Shown piece by piece: positions 1 to 9,844 of a stretch of DNA of 64,000 bases. The position numbers and the translations under genes are program-made. This DNA comes from Gilvimarinus algae. GTDB lineage: Bacteria; Pseudomonadota; Gammaproteobacteria; Pseudomonadales; Cellvibrionaceae. The notes beneath the pieces were generated by a model. That model saw only the letters and a list, made by a program, of their open reading frames with translations. It was not told the DNA's origin and ran no database searches. The stretch's first letter is position 1, and each line of letters begins with the position of its first letter. The stretch spans positions 805,165 through 869,164 of the forward strand of contig NZ_JAULRT010000062.1 in assembly GCF_030518215.1 (NCBI RefSeq), read 5' to 3'.

Positions 1-648
1 CTGAGTGCTGCCCGTCACCTGGGCGCGCCTGTCGAGCGAATCGGTGTGGATTTTGAAATTACCGAGCAAGCCTCCGGCTACATGTTTTGCCGGGGCGATC
101 GGCGCGTGAACTTGCCATCGTTGCACCTGCCCGCTGCCAGCGTCGCCGCCGCCATAGTCGCAGTAGAGACATTAGGCATTGCCATTGATGAGCTGGCACT
201 GGTGCGCCTGGCGAATCAGACGCAGCTGCCTGGGCGCATGCAGCGTCTGCGCTCTGGGCGGGTAAGCTATATGTTGGATGTGGCTCATAATCCGGCCGCC
301 ACAGAGTATCTGGCAGCCAAACTCAGGGTTCAGCGACCGGCAGGTCGACTTCACTGTGTCTTTGCCGTAATGGCGGATAAGGACATCGACGGCGTCTTGG
401 CGCCGCTGACACCGCTAGTGGATACTTGGTATCTGGCGCAGCTGAGCGATGTTCCGCGAGCCGCAGCGCCCGAAGCGCTGGCCGACAGATTGGCGAATGC
501 CAAGGCCAATGTGGTGCAAGTCGGCTCAATGGCAACTTGCCTCGCCCAGGCGGCAGCTGTTGCCGGCGACGATGATCTGGTGCTGGTGTGCGGCTCGTTT
601 TTTACCGTATCGGCGGCCCTGGCGCTATTGATCCCGGACGGCAGCTAA
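1..648 (+). CDS. folC: Bifunctional dihydrofolate synthase / folylpolyglutamate synthase, C-terminal part (5' end outside window)
   Basis: The reading frame is open from base 1 to the TAA at 646-648, so the N-terminal half with the ATP-binding P-loop lies to the left of the window. The visible 215 residues hold the FolC C-terminal domain, marked by the Mur-ligase-type motif MLDVAHNPAA. FolC adds L-glutamate to dihydropteroate and then to tetrahydrofolate in the cytoplasm. The downstream dedD, cvpA, purF and metZ follow the order known from Pseudomonas, which supports the call. A GTG at 46 is an internal codon, not a start. Confidence 0.93.
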   Translation: MSAARHLGAPVERIGVDFEITEQASGYMFCRGDRRVNLPSLHLPAASVAAAIVAVETLGIAIDELALVRLANQTQLPGRMQRLRSGRVSYMLDVAHNPAATEYLAAKLRVQRPAGRLHCVFAVMADKDIDGVLAPLTPLVDTWYLAQLSDVPRAAAPEALADRLANAKANVVQVGSMATCLAQAAAVAGDDDLVLVCGSFFTVSAALALLIPDGS

Positions 649-699
649 CGGACTTGGTATCATGGCCCTTTCCCCATAACACTGGGCGCTGGAGGACAG

Positions 700-1344
700 G
701 TGAACGACGGGTTAAAACAACGGTTGATTGGTGCCTTGGTGCTGACGGGCATCGCGGTGATCTTTCTCCCCGGCTTTTTTAAAGAGCAGCAGCTGCATCA
801 GGTAGATACCCGCAGTCAGATTCCTCCACGACCCGAAACCCGGCCGATTGTGATCGAGGCTCCCCGGCCTGTGCAGGACAATCAGCTTCCTGAGGATCCG
901 GACACGCTGTTTATGCCCGAGAGCGACCAGCCGGTAGCCGATGATTTGGCGCAGCTGGAGCAGTCCTACGCCACTAGCAGCAGTGCGCTGTCATCTGACG
1001 AGTCCCGGGAGGCGGTCTCGTCCTCTTCCTCTTCCGAGGTGATGGCCTCGTCCAGTGAGATGCTGGCCGCCTCTTCAGCCCCTGATTCCGACCCGCTGGC
1101 CACACCCGAAGCCTGGGTGGTCCAGGTGGCGAGCTTACGTTCGGCTGAATCGGCGCAGCAGCTGCGTAAAAAGCTGCAGGAGCGAGGTTACAAAGCCTAT
1201 GTGCGCCTGGCCCAGACCTCGCAGGGACAGGTGAGTCGGGTGTTTATCGGCCCAAAAATCGATAAAGCCCTGGCGGAAGCCGTCAAAGCCGAAATCGACC
1301 CGGCGTTCAAGGTTAATTCACTGGTATTGAAGTTCGCTCCTTGA
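700..1344 (+). CDS. dedD: SPOR-domain cell-division protein, DedD-like
   Basis: A 214-residue bitopic membrane protein. Residues about 8-27 form one transmembrane helix (LIGALVLTGIAVIFLPGFF), followed by a Pro-rich linker, a striking serine-rich stretch (about 88-130), and a C-terminal SPOR domain (about 139-214, beginning WVVQVASL). SPOR domains bind denuded septal peptidoglycan, and DedD-type proteins help constriction at the division site. The GTG start is supported by GGAGGA nine bases upstream. It lies between folC and cvpA, the usual place for dedD in gammaproteobacteria. The Ser-rich linker is low complexity and probably disordered. Confidence 0.88.
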   Translation: MNDGLKQRLIGALVLTGIAVIFLPGFFKEQQLHQVDTRSQIPPRPETRPIVIEAPRPVQDNQLPEDPDTLFMPESDQPVADDLAQLEQSYATSSSALSSDESREAVSSSSSSEVMASSSEMLAASSAPDSDPLATPEAWVVQVASLRSAESAQQLRKKLQERGYKAYVRLAQTSQGQVSRVFIGPKIDKALAEAVKAEIDPAFKVNSLVLKFAP

Positions 1345-1438
1345 GTGCCCACTCGCCCCTCAGCGATGGTCAGGGTATGCCCGGCAGCCTGGCTCTGTTA
1401 GAATCTGCGCCTTCTCAAGTCCCGGAGTTATCCTGCGC

Positions 1439-1945
1439 ATGAATTGGGCAGACTGGACCATTGTCGGCATACTGTCTGTATCCTGCTTGATCAGTATCAA
1501 GCGTGGTTTTGTCAAGGAAGCTCTCTCTCTGGCGGTGTGGATTGCCGCTTTTGTGATCGCGCTGATATTCGGCGATCGTCTCGCCACCCTCATGACCGGT
1601 CTGATCGACACGCCCTCGCTGCGCGCTATTGCGGCTTTTGCCATACTCTTCGCAGCGACGCTCGTGGTGGGCGCCATGGTGAATTACTTGATTGGCGAGC
1701 TGGTCCGCATGACGGGGCTATCGGGCACGGATCGGTTGTTTGGCATGGTGTTCGGCTTGGTCAGAGGCGCTATTTTGGTGATGGCTCTGGTCATATTGAT
1801 GCCTTCGGTGATTCCTGTCGACAATGATGTATGGTGGCGCGAATCGGCACTCATTCCCCGTTTTCTGGTCTTTGAACACTGGGCCAGAGAGACAAGCGCC
1901 GAGGTGAGCGCCTGGGTGATGTCTCTTTTTGCGGAGCATTCGTGA
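1439..1945 (+). CDS. cvpA: CvpA family inner-membrane protein
   Basis: A 168-residue protein with four hydrophobic segments and the CvpA N-terminal pattern (NWADWTIVGILSVSCLISIKRG). CvpA is needed for colicin V production in E. coli and for envelope or bile resistance elsewhere; its exact activity is not known. It sits 102 bases upstream of purF, a pairing conserved across gammaproteobacteria. The ATG at 1439 gives the normal family length. Confidence 0.93.
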   Translation: MNWADWTIVGILSVSCLISIKRGFVKEALSLAVWIAAFVIALIFGDRLATLMTGLIDTPSLRAIAAFAILFAATLVVGAMVNYLIGELVRMTGLSGTDRLFGMVFGLVRGAILVMALVILMPSVIPVDNDVWWRESALIPRFLVFEHWARETSAEVSAWVMSLFAEHS

Positions 1946-2047
1946 ACCCGGGCCCTTTTGATCATTGATGTGGGCTCGACGTGAACGGCTCCTGAGTTAT
2001 TAACTGGTACACAACGTTAATTCGTTAGCAACAAAGGTGAGGCAACT

Positions 2048-3589
2048 ATGTGCGGTATTGTTGGCATTGTCGGTAAGCGCGACGTCAATACTCAGTTATA
2101 CGATGCGCTGACTATCCTCCAGCACCGTGGCCAGGATGCCGCCGGTATTGTCACATGCCAGGGTGGCAAACTCGCCCAGCAAAAAGCCAACGGCCTGGTG
2201 CGCGATGTTTTCCGCACCCGCCATATGCAGCGCTTGGTGGGTAATGTGGGCATTGGCCATGTGCGTTACCCTACCGCAGGCAGCTCTGGCCCTGCACTGG
2301 CTCAGCCTTTTTACGTCAACTCGCCGTATGGTATTGCGCTGGCGCACAACGGTAACCTCGTCAATGCCGATGAGCTGAGTGAAGAGCTGTTTAAAACCGA
2401 CTTGCGGCACGTCAATACCGACTCAGACTCCGAAGTGCTGCTCAACGTCTTTGCCCACGAATTGCAGCTGCAGGGTAAGTTGGTGCCGGCTGAAGAGGAC
2501 GTTTTTGCGGCCGTTGAAGGCGTACACAAGCGGGTCAGCGGTGGCTACGCCGTGGTGGCGCTTATCGCTCGCTACGGCATTGTGGCCTTTCGCGACCCCA
2601 ACGGTATCCGCCCCCTCGTGTACGGCAAGCGGGAGACGGAGAAGGGCGAAGAGTACATGGTCGCCTCCGAAAGTGTTGCGCTGGATGTTCTGGGTTTCGA
2701 TCTGATTGGCGATGTTGCCCCCGGCGAGGCCATTTACATTACCTTTGATGGTCAGTTGCATCGCAAACAGTGTGCGGCGAATACTCGCCTCACGCCGTGT
2801 ATTTTTGAACATGTGTATTTCGCCCGCCCGGATTCCATCATGGATGGGGTGTCCGTTTACAAAGCGCGGCTGCGTCAGGGTGAAAAGCTGGCCGAGCAGA
2901 TTTTGCGCGAGCGCCCCGATCACGATATCGACGTGGTCGTCCCGATCCCCGATAGCTCGCGAGTGGCAGGGCAGGCGCTGGCCTATAAAATCGGTGTTAA
3001 ATTTCGCGAAGGGCTGATTAAAAACCGCTACATCGGCCGCACTTTTATCATGCCGGGCCAGCAGATGCGGAAAAAGTCCGTGCGTCAGAAGCTCAACGCC
3101 ATCGAACTGGAGTTTCGCGGGAAAAATGTGCTCCTGGTCGATGATTCCATTGTCCGCGGCACCACATGCCAGCAGATAATCCAGATGGCGCGCGAGGCGG
3201 GTGCGGCCAAAGTCTACTTTGCCTCGGCCGCACCGGCTGTCGTCTATCCGAATGTGTACGGCATTGATATGCCAACCACAAAAGAACTGATTGCCCACGG
3301 TCGCAGCCACGATGAGGTCTGCCGTGAAATCGGCGCCGACTGGTTGGTCTATCAGGACCTTGACGATCTAAAAGCGGCCTCTGCCGAGGGCGGCAGTGGA
3401 GTGACGGAGTTTGACTGCGCGGTGTTTGACGGCGAGTATATTACCGGTGACGTGGATAAGGCTTATTTGGAAAAACTCGAAGCCTCGCGTCACGAGGGGA
3501 AAGCCAAAAAGAAAAAAGAGCTGCGGGCCAAGGAGGAAGAAAGTCCCATCGGCTTGCACAATGACACTGAAGATATGCATATCCACTGA
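2048..3589 (+). CDS. purF: Amidophosphoribosyltransferase
   Basis: A 513-residue enzyme of the first committed step of purine synthesis: PRPP plus glutamine gives 5-phosphoribosylamine. The protein starts MCGIVGIVG, so Cys2 is exposed after Met removal as the N-terminal nucleophile of the glutaminase domain (about 1-235). The phosphoribosyltransferase domain carries the PRPP loop [13 protein letters not shown] near residue 361. The start ATG follows AGGTGAGG. The C-terminal tail is Lys/Glu-rich with three His residues near the end and is probably flexible. metZ follows after 12 bases, so the two are likely co-transcribed. Confidence 0.97.
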   Translation: MCGIVGIVGKRDVNTQLYDALTILQHRGQDAAGIVTCQGGKLAQQKANGLVRDVFRTRHMQRLVGNVGIGHVRYPTAGSSGPALAQPFYVNSPYGIALAHNGNLVNADELSEELFKTDLRHVNTDSDSEVLLNVFAHELQLQGKLVPAEEDVFAAVEGVHKRVSGGYAVVALIARYGIVAFRDPNGIRPLVYGKRETEKGEEYMVASESVALDVLGFDLIGDVAPGEAIYITFDGQLHRKQCAANTRLTPCIFEHVYFARPDSIMDGVSVYKARLRQGEKLAEQILRERPDHDIDVVVPIPDSSRVAGQALAYKIGVKFREGLIKNRYIGRTFIMPGQQMRKKSVRQKLNAIELEFRGKNVLLVDDSIVRGTTCQQIIQMAREAGAAKVYFASAAPAVVYPNVYGIDMPTTKELIAHGRSHDEVCREIGADWLVYQDLDDLKAASAEGGSGVTEFDCAVFDGEYITGDVDKAYLEKLEASRHEGKAKKKKELRAKEEESPIGLHNDTEDMHIH

Positions 3590-3601
3590 CGGGATGAAGC
3601 A

Positions 3602-4804
3602 ATGACGGACAAGATTGACCGGCAAGAGGCATTGGCGCACGCCGGTATCGACACTCTGGCGGTGAGGGCCGGCCAGGTTCGCAGCGCCGAGGGCGAGCAC
3701 AGCGAAGCGCTCTACCTTACCTCCAGCTATGTGTTTGAAAGTGCCGCTGAGGCGGCCGCGAGATTCGGTGGCGATCAACCGGGCAATGTCTATTCGCGCT
3801 ACACCAATCCCACAGTGCGCACCTTGGAAGAACGTATTGCTGCTATGGAGGGCTGCGAACGCGCCGTGGCGACGGCCTCGGGTATGTCCGCTATTTTGTC
3901 CACTTGTATGGCTCTGCTGAAGGCGGGCGATCATATTGTCTGTTCACGCAGTGTGTTCGGCACCACTAGCGTGCTGTTTACCAAGTACATGGCGCGCTTT
4001 GGGGTCGACACCCGCTTTGTCGACCCCACCGACTATGACCAATGGCGTGGTGCGTTTACCGAGAAGACCCGTCTGGTGTTTGTCGAGACGCCGTCTAATC
4101 CACTGTGCGATGTGGTGGACTTGGCCCAATTGGCCGAGATAACACACAGCCGCGGTGCGCTGCTGGTAGTAGACAACTGTTTCTGCACACCCGCCCTGCA
4201 AAAGCCGGTACTGTTCGGCGCGGATCTGGTGATTCACTCGGCGACCAAATACATCGACGGTCAAGGGCGCTGCCTCGGTGGCTTGGTGGCCGGCGCCGCC
4301 GAGCATATTGACGAGGTACTGGCTTTTATCCGCAGCGCCGGCCCCACCATGAGTGCGTTTAATGCCTGGGTGTTTCTCAAGGGGCTGGAAACCTTGCGGT
4401 TGCGCATGGATGCTCACAGCGCCAGCGCCCTGACCCTGGCGCACTGGCTGCAGGCGCAGCCCGCTGTGGAGAAAGTCTTCTATGCCGGTTTGCCGGATCA
4501 TCCGGGGCATGAGCTCGCCAGGGCGCAACAGCGCGCTTTTGGTGGGGTCCTGTCGTTTCGGGTAAAGGGCGGTCGCGAGGCAGCCTGGCAGGTAATCGAC
4601 AGCACGCGTATTGTCTCCCTCACGGCCAACCTTGGGGACGCCAAAACCACAATCGTGCATCCGGCGACCACCACCCATGGCCGACTGAGCGATGAGCAAA
4701 AAGCGGCAGCCGGTATCAGCGATAACCTGATTCGCGTGGCGGTGGGGCTCGAGGATGTGCAGGACATTCAGGCTGATCTCGAGCGCGGCTTGAGCAGTCT
4801 CTGA
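3602..4804 (+). CDS. metZ: O-succinylhomoserine sulfhydrylase (MetZ)
   Basis: A 400-residue PLP-dependent Cys/Met-metabolism enzyme. It makes homocysteine directly from O-succinylhomoserine and sulfide, the direct-sulfhydrylation route to methionine. The PLP lysine is in HSATKYIDGQGRCLGG near residue 210; other family marks are YSRYTNPTVRTLEERIA and the C-terminal LIRVAVGLEDVQDI. It lies 12 bases after purF, as in Pseudomonas, where metZ is the named neighbour. A cystathionine gamma-synthase role is possible from homology alone, but the context favours MetZ. Confidence 0.93.
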   Translation: MTDKIDRQEALAHAGIDTLAVRAGQVRSAEGEHSEALYLTSSYVFESAAEAAARFGGDQPGNVYSRYTNPTVRTLEERIAAMEGCERAVATASGMSAILSTCMALLKAGDHIVCSRSVFGTTSVLFTKYMARFGVDTRFVDPTDYDQWRGAFTEKTRLVFVETPSNPLCDVVDLAQLAEITHSRGALLVVDNCFCTPALQKPVLFGADLVIHSATKYIDGQGRCLGGLVAGAAEHIDEVLAFIRSAGPTMSAFNAWVFLKGLETLRLRMDAHSASALTLAHWLQAQPAVEKVFYAGLPDHPGHELARAQQRAFGGVLSFRVKGGREAAWQVIDSTRIVSLTANLGDAKTTIVHPATTTHGRLSDEQKAAAGISDNLIRVAVGLEDVQDIQADLERGLSSL

Positions 4805-4837
4805 GTGGACAAGCTTATTTTAACGGTGCGGTGATTC

Positions 4838-5758
4838 ATGCGGGCGAGTATTGAAGAGATTGTTCACGAAGTTGGCAAGGTGTTGCTGGGCAAGGAGAGC
4901 GAAATCAAGTTGGCACTGGCTTGCCTGTTCGCTGACGGACACCTGCTGATTGAAGACTTACCCGGCATGGGAAAGACAACACTGGGTCATGCCCTGGCGC
5001 GCGTGGTGGGGCTGCAGTATCAACGGGTGCAGTTTACCAGCGATATGCTGCCAGCGGATATTGTCGGCGTGTCGGTGTTTGAGGCAGCGGCCAGCAAGTT
5101 CAGTTTTCACCCGGGCCCGGTGTTTACCCAGGTGTTGTTGGCCGATGAGATCAACCGCACCACACCAAAAACCCAGAGCGCACTGCTCGAGGCTATGGAA
5201 GAGTACCAAGTTACCGTCGATGGCCAGAGCCGGGCTTTGCCCGAGCCATTTTTTGTCATCGCCACGCAAAACCCCCAGTCGCAAATGGGGACTTTTCCTT
5301 TGCCCGAGTCGCAGCTTGACCGCTTTCTGATGCGCATCAGTCTCGGCTACCCGGACCCGGCCGCCGAGTTGGAGCTGTTTAAAGGTGGCGACTCGCGCCG
5401 CCATATTGCCAGCCTCAGAGTACTGCTGTCAGCCGAGGGTTTGGTGGACATTAAATCTGCCGTGGGCACGGTCAAGGCCTCGGACACGCTGATCGGTTAT
5501 CTGCAGCGGCTGGTTCATGCCACCCGACACGACAGTCAATTCAATTATGGCTTATCCCCTCGTGGCGCTTTGGCGCTCTTGCACGGCGCCAAGGCCTGGG
5601 CCTATATGCAAGACCGCGATTACGTGGTCCCCGAAGACATTCAGGCCGTGCTGCCGGCGGTGGTGACGCACAGAGTCACGGCCGCTGGCAGCGGCGCCAG
5701 CGCAGGTGGCTCGATTGATCAGTTGCTGCAAAGTGTGGACATTCTCTCGCCCCACTGA
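4838..5758 (+). CDS. MoxR family AAA+ ATPase
   Basis: A 306-residue AAA+ ATPase with Walker A GMGKTT (about residue 46), Walker B LLADEINR (about residue 104), sensor-1 segment VIATQNP and a C-terminal lid. MoxR ATPases act as chaperones that help mature or insert metal cofactors into partner proteins, often with DUF58 and VWA partners. Here it heads a set of four same-strand genes with an unknown protein, a DUF58 protein and a TgpA-type transglutaminase. The metZ stop lies 33 bases upstream, with no clear terminator between them. Confidence 0.92.
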   Translation: MRASIEEIVHEVGKVLLGKESEIKLALACLFADGHLLIEDLPGMGKTTLGHALARVVGLQYQRVQFTSDMLPADIVGVSVFEAAASKFSFHPGPVFTQVLLADEINRTTPKTQSALLEAMEEYQVTVDGQSRALPEPFFVIATQNPQSQMGTFPLPESQLDRFLMRISLGYPDPAAELELFKGGDSRRHIASLRVLLSAEGLVDIKSAVGTVKASDTLIGYLQRLVHATRHDSQFNYGLSPRGALALLHGAKAWAYMQDRDYVVPEDIQAVLPAVVTHRVTAAGSGASAGGSIDQLLQSVDILSPH

Positions 5759-5878
5759 AGCGCCGTTTCCTCTCTGGTGAAGACCTGCCCACTCGACAAG
5801 CTGCTGTTTGCAAGCTATAGAAGAGTAAAGGCGTTTTAATAAGCGTCGACTGTGGCCGTTAGAGCCAGTGGCGGAACT

Positions 5879-6718
5879 ATGGCAGCGACATTTTTCGGGC
5901 AGTATCTGCAAATCAAAGGCATTGTCGGGCGTGATCAGCTGCGCGCGGCTTTAAGCTATCAGTTGCAACGCAACAAGTCTTTGGGGCAGCTCGCAGTGGA
6001 ATCGGGGTTACTCAATACATCGCAGAGTTCACAGATCAATCTGCGCCAACGCGACACAGACCTGATGTTTGGCGAGCTGGCCGAAACTTTGGGGTGGTTG
6101 AGCGCTGAGGACGTCGAAACCCTGCTTGAGCGTCAGCGGCTAGAGCATATGACTCTCGGTCAGGCGTTGGTTGAGTCCGGCTGCCTCTCGGAGGCCAAGT
6201 TGCAGGATTTGCTGGCTGACTACCACTACTGGAATACCCGCAATCAACGCGAATGCAATCGTCGAGTGGCGGAGAGTTCACTGGCGCCTCAGGTCGATGG
6301 GTTTACCTATTTGCTTGGGCGTCAGTTGCAGCGCGTTTTTGGGCTGCGCTCGCAGCCGAGTTATGTTCTCGCTAAGCGCCCTCTGGCCCTGCCAGAGTGG
6401 TCCTGGAGGCTTGGGCGGGAGAGCGCTGTCGCCCTGGTGGGGGTTGAGCCGGCGCCTTCGTTTATGCAAACCCTTGCCGAGCGACAAAGCCTGGTTCGCG
6501 CCATGGAGTTGGTGGGCCAGGGCCGCTATCACTCAATTTATTCTGCTGATATAAACGCAGAGGATTTCTTCAACCGTCTGCTGTTAGAGCTCGCTGACGA
6601 CAGTCAGCTTGAAGTCTTAGGGCGCGAGGCCAAGCTTGGTGGGCCGGCTAAAGAGAGTTTATGTGTGGGTTATTCGGTTGAAGGGGAGCCCCTGCAGGTG
6701 TATTTCTGTGCGGCTTGA
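5879..6718 (+). CDS. Unknown protein with MshEN-like helical repeats, within the MoxR operon
   Basis: A 279-residue soluble-looking protein with no signal peptide or membrane helix. The ATG at 5879 has GGCGG just upstream; an in-frame GTG at 5852 would add nine residues but has no ribosome site. Residues 1-115 hold two related helical units: FGQYLQIKGIVGRDQL...LGQLAVESGLL and FGELAETLGWLSAEDV...LGQALVESGCLSE. These resemble the MshEN/GSPII_E N-terminal repeat seen in type II secretion ATPases and some nucleotide-sensing proteins. Residues 130-279 are an alpha/beta domain I cannot place; the size and the SADINAEDFFNRLLLELADD segment would suit a CheX/CheC-like fold, but this is a guess. It splits the usual moxR-DUF58 pair. 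Confidence 0.72.
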   Translation: MAATFFGQYLQIKGIVGRDQLRAALSYQLQRNKSLGQLAVESGLLNTSQSSQINLRQRDTDLMFGELAETLGWLSAEDVETLLERQRLEHMTLGQALVESGCLSEAKLQDLLADYHYWNTRNQRECNRRVAESSLAPQVDGFTYLLGRQLQRVFGLRSQPSYVLAKRPLALPEWSWRLGRESAVALVGVEPAPSFMQTLAERQSLVRAMELVGQGRYHSIYSADINAEDFFNRLLLELADDSQLEVLGREAKLGGPAKESLCVGYSVEGEPLQVYFCAA

Positions 6719-6776
6719 ACAATAAGCCCGGCCTTATGGTAACCTCTTAGCTGATCTTTTGGCGGGCGGTTGTGTT

Positions 6777-7745
6777 GTGAGTGAACCGATTAAATACCGG
6801 TTGGAGTCCTTCTTTTGGCGCTGGGCGCAGCGGCGCTCGCCGAGAGCCTCAGCCGTCACCCTTCGTCACCGCTCCATCTATGTATTGCCGAGCAAAGCTG
6901 GCTTGGGTTTTTTTCTGGCGATGCTGCTGCTGTGGCTGCTCGGCACTAACTATCAGAACAACCTGATCCTGGCCGTTAGCTTTATGCTGATCGCTCTGTT
7001 TTTGGTGGCGATCTTACACGCGTTTCGCAATCTCGCCGGCTTGCGTGTGGAGGGCTTGCCGGCAGAGCCGGGGTTTGTCGGCGAGCGGGTGGAGCTGGCT
7101 GTCGAGCTAACACCGGCACGGGGCTGCCGGGCGGACAATCTGCTACTGGCTCTTGCTCCCGAGCTGGAAGTGCGCGCCGATGTGGCCCAGGGCAAGCGTC
7201 AATTGGTGCACTTGCCGCTGCGCGCCGAAAAGCGCGGTTGGCTGCGCCCGCCGCGCCTACTCATCAAAAGCTACTATCCGCTGGGTATTACCCGAGTCTG
7301 GTCCTGGGTCCACCTGGAGGCCAGAGTTCTGGTGTATCCGAAACCTTTGCCAGCCAGCTTGATCAGCGCGTCGGGTGGCGGTGAGCTGGGGGATGAGGGG
7401 CAAAGGTTAAAAGCTGAGGATGACTTTATCGGCTTTAGCCAGTATCAGCCGGGCGCCTCCATGGCGCAGGTGGCCTGGAAGCTTTACGCACGGGGTGCCG
7501 GTTTGCACCTGAAGCAATACGGCGGAGCCGAGCAAGAAAGCCTCTGGCTCGATTTTGACGCCGTTCAGGGCGATGTCGAGCAACGTCTGTCCGGTCTGTG
7601 CTTTCTGGCACTCAAGTGGCACCGTCAGGGCAGGGACTATGGTTTGAAGCTGCCCTCAGGAACCTTAAATCCGGCCACGGGTGATGAGCACCTGCATCGA
7701 GTGCTGAAAGCCCTGGCGCTCTACAACCTGCCGGAGACTGACTAG
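6777..7745 (+). CDS. DUF58 domain protein
   Basis: A 322-residue protein with two membrane helices near residues 38-85 (LGFFLAMLLLWLLG and ILAVSFMLIALFLVAILHAF) and a cytoplasmic DUF58 region. The family motif DDFIGFSQYQPGASMAQVAWK is present near residues 220-240. The GTG at 6777 (MSEPIKYRLES) is preceded by a GGCGGGCGG tract; earlier in-frame codons give only a short unlikely extension. DUF58 proteins pair with MoxR ATPases and transglutaminase-like proteins. Its stop codon overlaps the GTG of the next gene by one base, so the two are translationally coupled. Confidence 0.85.
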   Translation: MSEPIKYRLESFFWRWAQRRSPRASAVTLRHRSIYVLPSKAGLGFFLAMLLLWLLGTNYQNNLILAVSFMLIALFLVAILHAFRNLAGLRVEGLPAEPGFVGERVELAVELTPARGCRADNLLLALAPELEVRADVAQGKRQLVHLPLRAEKRGWLRPPRLLIKSYYPLGITRVWSWVHLEARVLVYPKPLPASLISASGGGELGDEGQRLKAEDDFIGFSQYQPGASMAQVAWKLYARGAGLHLKQYGGAEQESLWLDFDAVQGDVEQRLSGLCFLALKWHRQGRDYGLKLPSGTLNPATGDEHLHRVLKALALYNLPETD

Positions 7746-9736
7746 TGCGCGGCCCGGCGTCCATTTCTTCGAGTGCACTGAAGTGGCTGCTGCTGTCCCA
7801 GCTGCTGGTATTGCTGCCGCTCACGCCTCATTTGCCCCTGTGGCTGGTGGTCATCGCCGGGGCGATGATGCTCTGGCGCTGGCAGCTGCATCGGGGGCGT
7901 TGGTTTTACCCGGGGCGATGGCAGCGAGCCCTTTTGGCGGTGGTGGTCAGCGGTTTGCTGTTTGCCAACTTTCGCGGCAGCTTTGGTGTGGAAACTATGC
8001 TGTCGCTCTTGGTGGCCGGCTTTGTGCTAAAGCTCACCGAGCTGCGCAGCCGCAGCGACGTCTATCTACTCTGCTTTTTGACCTACTTTGTTATCGGCAC
8101 CCAGCTGCTGTTTCTGACGGGGTTTCTCGGTGCGCTCTACAGTTTTTGCTGTCTTGCAGCGATAACCGGCACCTTGGTGATGACCAATGCCAGCGCCGGC
8201 GGCCAAGGGGATTATCGCCCCTGGCGGACACTGGGTGGGCTAATGCTGCAGGCGCTGCCTGTGATGCTGGTGTTGTTTTTGGTGGTGCCCCGTATGGGCT
8301 CACTCTGGACTGTGCCACTGAACAAATCCGCCGGGGTGACCGGCGTCAGTGACACCATGTCCCCCGGGGATTTCTCCAATCTTCTGCAATCGGACGAACC
8401 GGCTTTTCGAGTAACCTTCAATGGTGATTTGCCCACCGCCGGTGAGCGCTATTGGCGGGCACTGGTGCTGGACCATTTCGATGGGCGGGAGTGGGGGCAG
8501 GGGCTTTTTCAGGGGGTGAATGCGGGCCGGCGCAGTGCCTGGGATCAATGGCATGAAGAGCTTGAACCGCTCGGCAGGCAACTCAGTTACGAGATTATGC
8601 TTGAGCCGACGGCAAAGCATTGGCTTTATACCCTGGCCATACCACAGAGCTTTGATGATGATATTTACGTCAGCCGCGGCTTTACCTTGTTTCAGAGAAA
8701 GCCGGTGTTTCAGCGCAAACAGTATTCGGTGGTCTCCGCGCTCGAGTATCGCGCACAATCGTCGGGTTTGGACGATAGGGAAAGACGCAGCGCACTCGCG
8801 TTACCGGATGGCTACAATCCCCTGACTCGTCGATTGGCTGCCGAGTGGGCAGAACAAGAGGGCAGCCCCGAGGCTCTGATTCAGCGCTTTTTGCAGTTTG
8901 TGCAACGCCGATTTCACTACACTTTGCAGCCCCCTGTGTTGGGCGAGCATAGCGTGGATGAGTTCCTCTGGGAGACGCAAACCGGCTTTTGTGAGCACTT
9001 TGCCGGCAGTTTTGTTTTTTTCATGCGCGCCGCCGGTGTCCCCGCCAGGGTGGTGGTGGGGTACCAGGGAGGGCAGGTCAATCCCCACGAGGGCTATTTG
9101 ACAGTGCGCCAGCTTGATGCCCACGCCTGGACAGAAGTCTGGCTTGAGGGCCAAGGTTGGCGGCGCATTGACCCCACCGCCGCGGTCGCACCTCAGAGGA
9201 TTGATCGCGGTGTTGAGTATTCTCTCAGTGAGCAGGATTCGGCGCTTTTGGGCAACGCACTGTCCCGGCGTTTTGCCCTGCTGGCCAGAGCGCAACTGCA
9301 GTGGGATGCCTTTAACTATCGCTGGCACCGTTGGGTGATGGAGTACGATCAAGTCCAGCAGCAGGCTTTTTTCCAGCGCCTTCTCGGTAGTGCTGTGCCC
9401 TGGAAGGTGGTAACGGCGACTCTCGCTGCGCTGGCGCTGATTATCGGCATCATTTTGCTCTGGCTGCTGTGGCGTCGCCGCCCTGAGGTATTGCCCGCCG
9501 AGCAAAGGCTCTATCAGCGCTTTTGTCGCAAGTTGGCCAAAGCCGGTTACCCACGCGGCACGGGGGAGAGCCCTTCAAACTATGCCCGCCGTGTGGCCAC
9601 TGCTCGGCCCGAGCACGCTAGCCAGCTGTGGCGCGTAGCGATCTTGTTTGAGCAAGTGGCTTACGCCGGGAATCCACGCGCTTTGCCCGAATTCAAGCGC
9701 TTGGTCCGCCGCCTCCAGCTCCGCTCAGGTCGCTGA
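7745..9736 (+). CDS. TgpA-type membrane transglutaminase-like protein (DUF3488/DUF4129)
   Basis: A 663-residue protein with about six membrane helices in the first 190 residues, a periplasmic transglutaminase-like core, and a further helix near residues 556-577 followed by a cytoplasmic tail. The papain-like triad is visible: Cys in GFCEHFAGSF (about 413), His in LDAHAWTEVW (about 458) and Asp in RRIDPTAAV (about 475). The Pseudomonas relative TgpA is essential for growth; its substrate is not settled. It shares one base with the DUF58 gene, and MoxR, DUF58 and TgpA are a recurrent trio. Confidence 0.88.
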   Translation: MRGPASISSSALKWLLLSQLLVLLPLTPHLPLWLVVIAGAMMLWRWQLHRGRWFYPGRWQRALLAVVVSGLLFANFRGSFGVETMLSLLVAGFVLKLTELRSRSDVYLLCFLTYFVIGTQLLFLTGFLGALYSFCCLAAITGTLVMTNASAGGQGDYRPWRTLGGLMLQALPVMLVLFLVVPRMGSLWTVPLNKSAGVTGVSDTMSPGDFSNLLQSDEPAFRVTFNGDLPTAGERYWRALVLDHFDGREWGQGLFQGVNAGRRSAWDQWHEELEPLGRQLSYEIMLEPTAKHWLYTLAIPQSFDDDIYVSRGFTLFQRKPVFQRKQYSVVSALEYRAQSSGLDDRERRSALALPDGYNPLTRRLAAEWAEQEGSPEALIQRFLQFVQRRFHYTLQPPVLGEHSVDEFLWETQTGFCEHFAGSFVFFMRAAGVPARVVVGYQGGQVNPHEGYLTVRQLDAHAWTEVWLEGQGWRRIDPTAAVAPQRIDRGVEYSLSEQDSALLGNALSRRFALLARAQLQWDAFNYRWHRWVMEYDQVQQQAFFQRLLGSAVPWKVVTATLAALALIIGIILLWLLWRRRPEVLPAEQRLYQRFCRKLAKAGYPRGTGESPSNYARRVATARPEHASQLWRVAILFEQVAYAGNPRALPEFKRLVRRLQLRSGR

Positions 9737-9844
9737 ACACAGCCTGGTCTCCTATTACGAGAATTCTCTGTGCGCACCGCACACTTCTTTCGTTACTCCT
9801 CGATCGCCTATTAATCACTCTGTTGGTGCGCTGTTAGCTTGGGT

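Noticed and set aside
2005..2035. A possible PurR operator before purF
   Set aside because: The ACAACGTTAATT segment shares only the central CGTT with the palindromic consensus; too weak to call.
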